DNA from: Sanderia malayensis
Taxonomy: Eukaryota; Cnidaria; Scyphozoa; Semaeostomeae; Pelagiidae
Direction of reading: 5' to 3'
Length of the DNA: 64,000 nt
Assembly (NCBI GenBank): GCA_013076295.1
Contig: RQOL01000882.1
Span: forward strand, 248,001-312,000
Shown here: in pieces, positions 53,501 through 62,064 of the stretch
How the letters are laid out: every line of letters starts with the position of its first letter
Numbering within the stretch: the first letter of the stretch is position 1
The notes under the pieces: model-generated
Told to the model about the DNA's origin: nothing
The model's input: the letters and a program-made list of their open reading frames with translations, nothing else
Databases searched by the model: none
Made by a program: the position numbers and the translations under genes

Positions 53501-56374
53501 CCTCTGGGAACTGGGCGCGGTCTCCATGCTGAAGACCCTCGTCAACTCAAAGCACAAGTCGATATCGACAAGCTCCGCTTCTGCACTGCGTAACTTGATG
53601 GCTGTAAAGCCGGGCGGAAGTAGTACAGACACTGAGTCCCACGCTTCGTTCCAATTTCGAAGGTCGAACACGCTGCCGGGGAAGTCGCGCACGCAACCAG
53701 CTCAGGCGTCACGTAACGAGCGCAGGTACAAGTCGTTCTTCGGTACGAAGAAAAACGTTACGACGGCAGCTGCGATGCAAAAAGACGCCTCTGCAGCTCC
53801 TAGTGGTGCTGCTGCCGGCAATGCGAGTAATGATGGAGTTGTTAATGAAAAGAAGCAGGCTGGTAACGCTGCTGCAGCAACATCAACGACATTTCGTCAG
53901 CTGCAACATTCGCATGCGACGCCGGAAGACGTGCAGGGGTCAAAGTTCAAAGTTCACCACCGAAAGGTCAAAGGTCATCCGGTCGGTGGTCACCAGGGGG
54001 AGCCACATTATTATGCCGACTTATACCAGGATCCCCCACGCCGTGGCATCACCATGCCCCACAATAAAGACCCCACGACAATACTATATCACTCGTCTGG
54101 AGACCCAGGGGGTTTGCAGGCCCAGGGTCAGAGGCCAGCGTTTCCAAAGGATGCCGATGTGACAGTGGGCAACGAGGGATTGCACCCCATGTCAGCAACG
54201 CACTTTCCCGGTGGCCACGTAGAAAGGTGGAATCAGAGTACCAGTTTCAATTGCAAACACACCCAACAACAACAGCAACAGTATGGAAAGTCATCGTCTG
54301 AATTCCCTGTGGGCGTCAATCAGCTGCAACAGGGCATCCAGGACATGCAACTGCGTCGTCCTCCGTTCATAGCATCAAGACAAAGAAAGGATAGCTCAAG
54401 CTCAAGTTCATCTTTTTCGTCACCATCTCAGGTAGGATAAGACAACATATATGTCCCATAAATAGGTCCCATACATGTGTCCCATAAATACGTCCTGTAA
54501 ATACGTTACTACAGTCAACTCTGTCTAATTCGAACACCTTGAGGAAGCGTAAAAATGTTCGAGTTACAAAAAGTTCGAATTATAAAGGTTTGTTGTATAA
54601 GAATTGGTTCATTAGTGATCCCTGAAAGGACAGAGAATTTCGTTCGAACTAGATAGAGTTCGAATTACACGAGTTCGAATCATGCAGATTTGACTGTATG
54701 TACACTGCGTGTTGCTCTGACTTCACTGCTATTATTGTTGACTAAGATTTTCTCAAATACTATTTTCATTTTGCAGACTCATTTTTTTTTATTTATTTGA
54801 TCTAAATTCGTCAAATTGTAAGTGAATGAGTTTGAACTTTTGAATTTTAGCCGCACGCTTCAAGATCAGGCAAAACTAGCGAGACTGCGCAGGCCGTGTT
54901 TCGAGAACGCCGCCCCAACGGAGGAGCTTTGAGTTTGCACCGTCGATCCATGTCTGATACGATTTCGGATTTCGGCCACCCACCGAGCAATCAGCAATCA
55001 TCGGCCGATTACCGACGACCTTTGCACGCCGTCACGGATTCCGAGTTGGCAAAACGAGATCACTTCGGTTATGACGAGTTTCGAGAGGCGACGGGGCCTC
55101 ATGGAGGAGGAGGATTTCGGAAGGATGCCGAACACGCTTCGTGGCACGATCTGTTTCACCGAGAACAACCGATTGGTCACCGAGAACAGACAAGAAGTTT
55201 CCGAGAACCGAAAAGCCGTCGTGAACCGAGAGGTTTTCGGGAACCGAAAGGGTTTAGAGATCCAAGAGGCTTCAGAGAACCGAGAATTGAGCGAGAAAAC
55301 TCGGCTCCCGGCCGAGAACAAACCAACACTGCAGTCGGAAAATCACCGAACGCCAAACGGGAATTATTCGAAACGTCCAATTCAAACCAGAGAGGAGCGC
55401 GCAGGTGTTATGAGACTCACTTTTTATCACCCTACGACGACTGCCCGCTATCATCCGTCAATGACGTCATCGGAAGTAGTCGCCCGGGGCCGAAAGCCTC
55501 AGATCGAATAGCCGCCCCGGCCTCTACGACGCCAAAGGTTTTCGTACAAGAGACGCGGTATGATGTTCGCGAAGCATTGCATCGCAGGTCGAATGAAACC
55601 ATTGCAAGTTATAGCTCAATGGGTGGCTTCTCTTCACAAGAGGATTTGAAGCCATCTGTTGGAAATAGGAAATCGTGTAATCATCATAATCATAATTTAG
55701 GAGCGAGTGTTTGGCAGTGTGGTTGCTATGAAACGAGCAATGTGTGGGTCAGAAAACAACAACAACAGCAGCAACAATTGCAATTTAGTAATGAACAACA
55801 GTGCAGAGCGGTGGATGGAAGGACGCCGTGTGGCAACGATCCCAGAATGCAGTGTGGTGTCGATCCCAGGATGCAGTTTGGTGTCGATCCCAGGATGCCG
55901 TGTGGTGCCGATCCCAGAATGTACAGCAACGTGGCTGACAAGTTGATATCAAGCCCCCAGGGGCAGTTTGGTTTGGCGACACCTTTGAAAGACCCCCACG
56001 CCAACCCAGGGTTGGAGATGACTGTTTTCAAACCCACCGTCATGGAATCAACTTGCAAAGAAGGGGAGAAGCTTTGTGCTACTAGCCAGGGTCATTCCCT
56101 TAGTCAGGGTCATTCCGTGGGTCAGGGTAATCCCCTTGCACATTGTAATCCCCTTGTTGAGAAAGGCGATAAAAAGGCCATGTTGGTGATTGGTTCTGAC
56201 GCGGGCACTGATAGCGATGCGAATGCTAAGAAACCGCTGCGTTCTAGTTTGAAGACGCCTTCGGACAGTCTGAGAAAGTTTCGTAAGAAGCACGTGACCC
56301 AGAAGGTTGTTACGTCACTCGACAAAAAGAAAGAATCCAAGGCCAAGGACAATGTTATGGTAACCTCGCTTTGA
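41551..56374 (+). CDS. APC: Adenomatous polyposis coli (APC) homologue with unusual N-terminal half
   Basis: Wnt-pathway scaffold of the beta-catenin destruction complex. Exons: 41551-41608, 42485-42533, 43406-43493, 43761-43962, 44225-44329, 44526-45265, 45535-45669, 45910-46026, 46173-46319, 46512-46604, 47054-47311, 47540-47641, 47731-48000, 48520-48627, 48723-48965, 49535-50827, 50937-51312, 51689-51939, 52229-52507, 52750-53043, 53400-54431, 54851-56374. Phases join throughout to 2587 residues (human APC 2843). Order: Ser/Gln-rich N-terminus; five composite repeats (about 397-824); Gln-rich linker; Armadillo domain (about 1394-1806, KVDMVSSLLSMLGTHDKDD, RQSGCLPLLIKLLHD, YSITLRKYAGM, WNLSAR, SKHKSISTSSASALRNLMA); low-complexity tail; C-terminal VTSL. 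Not seen: the N-terminal dimerisation coiled coil, clear 20-aa repeats, SAMP motifs. Identity rests on the Armadillo region and the tail. The N-terminal exons could belong to a separate gene, but no stop or phase break separates them. Confidence 0.9.
43990..44195 (+). repeat. 80-bp satellite, forward copies, APC intron
   Basis: About 2.5 copies fill most of the 262-bp intron 43963-44224. Confidence 0.9.
44330..44480 (+). repeat. GATTGATATGGATTGAATCA minisatellite
   Basis: Imperfect copies of a GATTGA(T/C)-based unit in the APC intron 44330-44525, followed by a fragment of the 80-bp satellite. Confidence 0.75.
45454..45517. repeat. ACCCCCC...GGGGGGT hairpin module
   Basis: ACCCCCC at 45454 faces GGGGGGT ending at 45517, 17 nt before the acceptor at 45534. 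Confidence 0.55.
45715..45900 (+). repeat. 80-bp satellite, forward copies, APC intron
   Basis: About 2.3 copies filling the intron 45670-45909 almost to its acceptor. Confidence 0.9.
46085..46165 (-). repeat. Single reverse copy of the 93-bp satellite making most of a short intron
   Basis: The 146-bp intron 46027-46172 is largely one unit (TATTGTTTATCAATGGAGTA, AGGGGTGACAGTAGGAGAC), ending 8 nt before the acceptor. Confidence 0.85.
46334..46490. repeat. Two hairpin modules making most of an intron
   Basis: The intron 46320-46511 has ACCCCCTG 14 nt after the donor paired with CAGGGGTG (46388), then CACCCCCTGG (46438) paired with CAGGGGGTA (46482-46490), 21 nt before the acceptor. Confidence 0.6.
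46625..46978 (+). repeat. ~17-bp GATGGTTTAACAGAGAG satellite
   Basis: About 18 copies of GGTTTAACAGAGAGGAT-type units in an APC intron. Related text occurs at 17380-17410 beside the 33-bp satellite and, inverted, at 57445-57485. Confidence 0.92.
47434..47504. repeat. CACCCCCTGG...CCAGGGG hairpin module
   Basis: Second half of the intron 47312-47539. The first half has its own complementary pair, ACACCCGTC (47325) and GAACGGGTGT (47377). Confidence 0.55.
48060..48490 (-). repeat. 80-bp satellite, reverse copies, APC intron
   Basis: Five to six copies fill the intron 48001-48519 almost entirely. Confidence 0.93.
48985..49525 (-). repeat. 93-bp satellite, reverse copies, APC intron
   Basis: About six copies (TTACC..CTGGAAATATATCAT, AAATGGACCTTCCAGGGGTG) fill the intron 48966-49534, starting with ACCCCC 20 nt after the donor. 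Confidence 0.95.
50851..50913. repeat. Single hairpin module making a 109-bp intron
   Basis: The intron 50828-50936 is donor, 23 nt, ACCCCATGGAA, about 43 nt, TATCCAGGAGGT, 23 nt, acceptor. It is the clearest case of an intron consisting of one module. Confidence 0.6.
51325..51661. repeat. Tandem array of ~87-bp hairpin modules in an APC intron
   Basis: About four units, each running AACCCCCTGCGTTATGCCAC ... GTGAATAATGC(A/T)(A/T)GGTTT ... GGACGGGGGTTAG. The array starts 13 nt after the donor (51313) and ends 27 nt before the acceptor (51688). The loop differs from the 93-bp satellite but the ends are alike. Confidence 0.85.
51990..52215 (+). repeat. ~15-bp ATGTGTCCCATAAAT minisatellite
   Basis: About 14 imperfect copies filling the APC intron 51940-52228. 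Similar text is at 54440-54500. Confidence 0.9.
52575..52748 (+). repeat. ATTC tetranucleotide microsatellite
   Basis: (ATTC)n with CACT/TATT variants running directly into the acceptor at 52749. Confidence 0.92.
53090..53380 (+). repeat. ATGACCTTTGATACT minisatellite
   Basis: About 15 imperfect copies of TATGACCTTTSATAC filling the APC intron 53044-53399. Confidence 0.85.
54512..54696. mobile_element. MITE with CAGTCAA termini and TA target duplication
   Basis: CAGTCAACTCTGTCTAATTC at 54512 is matched by GAATCATGCAGATTTGACTG ending at 54696; TA flanks both ends (54510-54511, 54697-54698). Internal GTTCGAATTA blocks are repeated in both orientations. About 185 bp, non-coding, in the last APC intron. 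Confidence 0.82.
56360..56374 (+). other. C-terminal PDZ-binding motif of APC
   Basis: The protein ends VTSL, a class I PDZ ligand in the same place as the human APC terminus VTSV, which binds DLG-type PDZ domains. It supports this exon being the true APC C-terminus. Confidence 0.8.
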
Positions 56375-56499
56375 AACAGTTGCTTTGATACATGCTTGCT
56401 ATTGGTTTATGAGCTGTGTGCTATTAAATTTTGTTTTTCTGTTGCATGATAATGAAGTCACAATATAGCAGTCTCTACTTTTAAAACCAAGAATTCTAC

Positions 56500-56800
56500 T
56501 GTATTTGGCAAACTAAACATCTGGTCCCTTGTTGAGCTTCTTCATAGTATATAATTCACCCTCATATAACGAATTTCACTGTATATAGCAAACTAACCAT
56601 CTGGTCCCTTGTTGAACTACTTCATAGTATACAATTCACCCTCATATAACGAACTTCACTGTATATACATAGCAAATTAACCATCTGGTCCCTTGTTGAA
56701 CTACTTCATAGTATACAATTCACCCTCATATAACGAACTTCACTTTATATAGCAAACTAAACATCTTGTCCCTTGTTGAACTGCTTCACAATATGTAATT
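56500..56800 (+). repeat. 80-bp satellite, forward copies, downstream of APC
   Basis: About 3.5 copies starting 125 bp after the APC stop codon, so possibly transcribed in the 3' UTR. Confidence 0.92.
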
Positions 56801-56974
56801 TATCTTGGCTTTACGATTTAAGTATATGATATTAAGGTTTCCATTACAGTCCATTATGGTGCAAGGGCTTCAATGTATTATTCACAAGCCGTATTAGAGC
56901 AATTGAATTTTTAGAATAATGTAGAAATGAATTTAGATTTACTGGAATATGTTTCTTTGCAGACTTAACTTGAA

Positions 56975-57095
56975 ATATATAATTTCATATTGTTTATCAA
57001 TGTCATAAATGGACCTTCCAGGGGTGACAAATGAGACAATATAGTCAGACATTTAACCCGCTGGACATATTTCCGTTCATATTGTTTATCAATGA
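56975..57095 (-). repeat. 93-bp satellite, reverse copy
   Basis: One full and one partial unit (ATTGTTTATCAATG, GGACCTTCCAGGGGTGAC). Confidence 0.85.
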
Positions 57096-57563
57096 GGCTG
57101 CATCATGGATTTAACTTTTCCCATTAGCATTAGTTAGCATAAATTTATTGTATTCCTATTAAGATATTTTAGCATGTAATTTAATATTTTATAACACACT
57201 ATTTTTGTCACTCCCATCATAGTATTCATTATTTAACATTGTTCATTGTCACATGTTTCAAATTATCATAAGAAAATTCATTCTCATACTCTTTCTTTTA
57301 ATTCATTATCACCCTTAGTTTTATTTCATAAATCTATTATCATTCTTGTAGAAACACATACGTTCTTGATAATAAAACTTTTTGTCTTATAAACCATTAT
57401 TAAACTATCCTTTCTATTATGGTATTTTCACTATTATACCATCTTCTCTGTTAAACCATCCTCTCTAATAACCCTCTCTCTATATGACTAGAGATTTTTC
57501 AATTTTTCGACAGTTCTAACTTTTTGAAGTCAATTACTTTGGAGCATCAGCCAACCAAAGTAA

Positions 57564-57927
57564 AGCTAAGGCGCCACGAGGAACATTTTTCACGCGCATG
57601 CAATGCAACATTGCTCGATTGCAAGCGCATGAAAAAACTCGCTCGTGGCCCATGGTAATTTATCCTCTGCAATGCAACAAATAACACTGCATGGAGCAAA
57701 AATTTTGTTGCGGGAGCACGGGGACAAAATAGAATCAGATCTATTTTGTCCCCGTGCTCCCGCAACAAAATTTTTGCTGTGGAGCAACAAGCAACAAAAA
57801 TTAAACAGTTTCTGCAACAATTTTTACCTGGCTCCACGGGGAACATTTTCACGCGCAGCTATGGGACATGTTGCATTGCATGCGCATGAAAAATGTTCCT
57901 CGTGGCGCCTTAGCTGGCGCCTTAGCT
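57564..57927. mobile_element. Foldback element with nested perfect palindrome
   Basis: Outer arms of 48 bp (57564-57611 and 57868-57915, starting AGCTAAGGCGCCACGAGG) match with one mismatch. Inside, 57695-57732 and 57741-57778 are perfect 38-bp complementary arms around an 8-base loop. GGCGCCTTAGCT is duplicated at the right edge (57916-57927). No coding capacity. It looks like a foldback/MITE-type DNA element; the superfamily is not identified. Confidence 0.85.
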
Positions 57928-58800
57928 TAATGCTTATTCTCATGGGTTATTCCGACTTACAAAATGTTTTACTTTCTGTCACTTTTTTATTTGTTTGGAA
58001 TGTCATTTGTTAAGAAATTGAATTAAAAAATAAGTTGCCAAGGAAATGCATGCTCTTTTCGTAATTCTTTTTTAAATTCACATTTTTTAACAATTGAAAT
58101 CAGCAAGGAATCTAGAATATCTAGTCTATATCCATAGCGTTTTCTTTCAGAACTTTTCATTTAACGAGACTGGCACGGTTCAAGCTTATTGAGTTAATTC
58201 TTGATAAAAAGAAGCATGAAGTGAAATTGTTCTCACTTGAATTTCGTAGGTAAGTCGGAATATATATTAACATATCTTGATTTTAGTTTTAATTTTTAAA
58301 TCATATGGCTTGCTTATTCTGAACTCGCACAGAAAATGAAGCTTTTCAAATGTCAAAATAATGCGTTGCTTTGAGTTAGCCCGACTACTAAAGAACTTGT
58401 TTTAAAATGGAATATAAACCGAAGAAGCAAAACTAACATAACATCAAATGTTAAACATCAACTTGGTTGGGATATAATATCCACGAATTTCTCTGAAACG
58501 AGTGAACAGCAAATATGACATGAACTTATTTCCATCTTGGAAATCAGACTAATACCTACGTTTCCTCTGAGGAAATATGCTGTCTCTGCCGCCATCTCGA
58601 AATTTTGTAAAATTTAAAGATGCCGGCCAAGGAAGGTAACATATATTATCATTGTCACCATAATTATTCACTGATTTTCTTTGCAAACATTCGGTAGAGC
58701 TGACAGGGTTTTCCCATCACAGAAAATGTTGTGTTCCAGGTAATGAAGTTCGACAATATGTTTGATTTGTCGATATTTTTAACTACATGCGAATCTCTAC
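57928..58800. other. Intergenic, nothing recognised
   Basis: AT-rich sequence with no convincing ORF, repeat or RNA signal. Confidence 0.5.
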
Positions 58801-58810
58801 CGTAAGACAT

Positions 58811-58885
58811 TGGGATTGTAGCCCATTGGTAGCGTAGCTGCAAAGCAGTCTGAAGACAACTGGTTCGAACCCTGATCACAGCATC
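58811..58885 (+). ncRNA. tRNA-like segment, probable SINE head
   Basis: TAGCCCATTGGTAGCG resembles a tRNA D-arm/A box, and GGTTCGAACCC (58862-58872) is a good B box, about 43 nt apart as in tRNA-type pol III promoters. The acceptor ends do not pair well and the anticodon arm is unclear, so a functional tRNA is unlikely. It directly precedes the 126-bp satellite. Confidence 0.45.
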
Positions 58886-58921
58886 TGTCTTCTGTTTTGA
58901 TAAATCAATAATTTGAATATA

Positions 58922-60865
58922 GTATGCGCAGGAGCGTATATGATGTAATGGTGTCTTAATGGCTGAGGCATTGGCCTTAGGGTTAGGGTTAGGGTTAGGG
59001 TTAGGGTTAGCCTATGCGGAGGAGAAAGGTGGTCAGGATGCGCAGTAGCATAGATATTGGTACTGCGCAGGAGCATATATGATGTAATGGTGTCTTAATG
59101 GCTAAGGAATTGGCCTTAGGGTTAAGGTTAGCCAATGTGGAGGAGAAAGGTGAACAGAATGCGCAGTTGCATAGATATTGGCAGTGCGCAGGAGCGTATA
59201 TGATGTAATGGTGTCTTAATGGCTGAGGCATTGGCCTTAGGGTTAGGGTTAGGGTTAGCCTATGCGGAGGAGAAAGTGGTCAGGATGCGCAGTAGCATAA
59301 ATATTGGCATTGCGCAGGTGCGTATATGATGTAATGGTGTTTTAATGGCTGAGGCATTGGCCTTAGGGTTAGTGTTAGGGTTAGCTTATGCGGAGGAGAA
59401 AGTGGTCAGGATGCGCAGTAGCATAGATATTGGCATTGCGCAGAAGCATATATGATGTAATGGTGTTTTAATGGCTGAGGCATTGGCCTTAGAGTTAGGG
59501 TTAGGGTTAGCCTATGCGGAGGAGAAAGTGGTCAGGATGCGCAGTAGCATAGATATTGGCATTGCGCAGGTGCGTATATGATGTAATGGTGTTTTAATGG
59601 CTGAGGCATTGGCCTTAGGGTTAGTGTTAGGGTTAGCCTATGCGGAGGAGAAAGTGGTCAGGATGCGCAGTAGCATAGATATTGGCATTGCGCAGAAGCA
59701 TATATGATGTAATGGTGTTTTAATGGCTGAGGCATTGGCCTTAGAGTTAGGGTTAGGGTTAGCCTATGCGGAGGAGAAAGTGGTCAGGATGCGCAGTAGC
59801 ATAGATATTGGCATTGCGCAGGTGCGTATATGATGTAATGGTGTTTTAATGGCTGAGGCATTGGCCTTAGGGTTAGTGTTAGGGTTAGCCTATGCGGAGG
59901 AGAAAGTGGTCAGGATGCGCAGTAGCATAGATATTGGCATTGCGCAGAAGCATATATGATGTAATGGTGTTTTAATGGCTGAGGCATTGGCCTTAGAGTT
60001 AGGGTTAGGGTTAGCCTATGCGGAGGAGAAAGTGGTCAGGATGCGCAGTAGCATAGATATTGGCATTGCGCAGGTGCGTATATGATGTAATGGTGTTTTA
60101 ATGGCTGAGGCATTGGCCTTAGGGTTAGTGTTAGGGTTAGCCTATGCGGAGGAGAAAGTGGTCAGGATGCGCAGTGGCATAGATATTGGCATTGCGCAGG
60201 TGCGTATATGATGTAATGGTGTTTTAATGGCTGAGGCATTGGCCTTAGGGTTAGTGTTAGGGTTAGCCTATGCGGAGGAGAAAGTGGTCAGGATGCGCAG
60301 TAGCATAGATATTGGCATTGCGCAGGTGCGTATATATGTAATGGTGTTTTAATGGCTGAGGCATTGGCCTTAGAGTTAGGGTTAGGGTTAGCCTATGCGG
60401 AGGAGAAAGGTGGTCAGGATGCGCAGTAGCATAGGTGTTGGCGTTGCGCAGGTGCGTATATATGTAATGGTGTTTTAATGGCTGAGGCATTGGCCTTAGA
60501 GTTAGGGTTAGGGTTAGCCTATGCGGAGGAGAAAGTGGTCAGGATGCGCAGTAGCATAGATATTGGCATTGCGCAGGTGCGTATATGATGTAATGGTGTT
60601 TTAATGGCTGAGGCATTGGCCTTAGGGTTAGTGTTAGGGTTAGCCTATGCGGAGGAGAAAGTGGTCAGGATGCGCAGTAGCATAGATATTGGCATTGCGC
60701 AGGTGCGTATATATGTAATGGTGTTTTAATGGCTGAGGCATTGGCCTTAGAGTTAGGGCTAGGGATAGCCTATGCGGAGGAGAAAGGTGGTCAGGATGCG
60801 CAGTAGCATAGGTGTTGGCGTTGCGCAGGAGCATATATGATGTAATGGTGTTTTAATGGCTGAGG
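58922..60865 (+). repeat. 126-bp satellite containing TTAGGG units (main block)
   Basis: About 15 units of roughly 126 bp: GGCATTGGCCTTAGGGTTAG, then AGCCTATGCGGAGGAGAAAG, TCAGGATGCGCAGTAGCATA, GATATTGGCATTGCGCAGG and ATATGATGTAATGGTGTTTT. Each carries two to five TTAGGG-like hexamers. Units with TTAGTG and TTAGAG variants alternate in the middle. Confidence 0.96.
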
Positions 60866-61468
60866 TGTAAACGTGGTCGGTCTAAGGCCTTTATCTCTTC
60901 TTCTATCAACGAACTGTTTCTTCGATGAGACGGACAAGTAAATACACAGACACAAAATAACGACGACACAATTCCATAATTATTCTTTCATATCTGACAC
61001 GTTAACCGAGCTTCTTTTCAGCATACAATATATCTTCTCTAACGACAAACAACGGCAACAGTATCTCCAATACTATTCTAAACGGCGGCCCCACAACAAC
61101 AAATTCAATAAAACCAAGAACTGAGGCAACGAGATCTTTCACAAGCATCTCGCTCCCCAACGGTATGCTCTCATGCTTCTCGATGCTTCCTTAACCAGGC
61201 GAGTCTAAAAACTAACTAATTAAACTAAAACACATAACATTTAAACTACTAAGATCACGTGATAACATTACGAAAACAATTAAACTAAATACGTCAACAG
61301 GGGAAGTGATACGTCCGGCGAGAAAAGCAAATGAATGTTAAGTTAATTACAAATACAAGATTAACAAAAGCGAAAACAGTACCGATGCCACTAGGCATGG
61401 CATGTGAACAGACGAAAGCACATGCGAAAATAACTATGAATGAATGAACGAAAACTAGCAGTATTACA
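60866..61468. mobile_element. Solo-LTR-like insertion (603 bp) within the satellite
   Basis: It begins TGTAAACG and ends TATTACA (TG...CA, TGTAA/TTACA inverted ends) and is flanked by GAGG on both sides (60862-60865 and 61469-61472), exactly interrupting the satellite text GGCTGAGGCATTGG. No ORF. The TG...CA ends and a 4-bp duplication fit a solo LTR; a small DNA transposon is the alternative. Confidence 0.7.
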
Positions 61469-61840
61469 GAGGCATTGGCCTTAGGGTTAGAGTTAGGGTT
61501 AGGGTTAGCCTATAAGGAGGAGAAAGGTGGTCAGGATGCGCAGTAGCATAGATATTGGCATTGCGCAGGAGCGTATATGATGTAATGGTGTTTTAATGGC
61601 TGAGGCGTTGGCCTTAGGGTTAGGGTTAGGGTTAGCCTATGCGGAGGAGAAGGGTGGTCAGGATGCGCAGTAGCATAGATATTGGTACTGCGCAGGAGCA
61701 TATGTGATGTAATGGTGTCCTAATGGCTGAGGCATTGGCCTTAGGGTTAGGGTTAGGGTTAGCCTATGCGGAGGGGAAAGGTGGTCAGGATGCGTAGTAG
61801 CATAGGTATTGGCACTGCGCAGGAGCGTAATTGACGTAAT
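61469..61840 (+). repeat. 126-bp TTAGGG-containing satellite (right block)
   Basis: Three more units beyond the insertion, ending near a CRE-like site. Confidence 0.95.
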
Positions 61841-61846
61841 GGACAA

Positions 61847-61854
61847 TGACGTCA
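61847..61854. promoter_or_regulatory. CRE palindrome upstream of the DUF4795 gene
   Basis: TGACGTCA, about 210 bp before the ATG at 62065. CRE-type sites are common in promoters of testis and ciliary genes. It could also be a chance match. Confidence 0.3.
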
Positions 61855-62064
61855 ACTTTGATCTTTCAAAAAGACCACTAGCCTCTTTTCAGATCCAGGG
61901 CCTCTGTTTGAGATTGTCACTTGGTTACAAAATGAGCATTTGGGAGATGAAAATTTTCTTTGACAACACGTGAATTTCTAACAAGATGAACATTTTATAA
62001 ACATTAATTAAATGGAGAGAAATATTTTCCCGTGGCCTAGATTATCATAAATGACAGATTAAGA

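Larger units (their letters stand above)
51061..53610 (+). other. APC Armadillo-repeat domain
   Basis: Across exons 50937-51312 to the start of 53400-54431. Strongly conserved with vertebrate APC: LLSMLGTHDKDDVARTLLAM, EARNRAGLALHNII, GRREVRVLRLIE, PAVAALMKLSFEEEHKNTI, AELLQVD, VLSAVWNLSAHSPENKESIC, GGILRNISSHIA, SNSCGILWNLSARCMEDQ. In the family this surface binds Asef, AMER1/WTX and other partners. It is the best-conserved part of the protein and fixes its identity. Confidence 0.95.
56375..57560. other. APC 3' region / intergenic
   Basis: Probable 3' UTR followed by 80-bp satellite copies (56500-56800), one reverse 93-bp satellite unit (56975-57095) and AT-rich sequence. No gene recognised. 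Confidence 0.5.

Noticed and set aside
58811..58885. Functional tRNA gene
   Set aside because: The B box is good, but the acceptor stem does not pair and no clear anticodon arm is seen; a SINE-type relic is more likely.
58922..61840. TTAGGG runs as a chromosome end
   Set aside because: The hexamers are embedded in a 126-bp unit and single-copy genes lie on both sides.
59007..61855. Minus-strand ORFs with MPQPLRHHYI and RLTLTLTL text
   Set aside because: They are translations of the TTAGGG-containing satellite.
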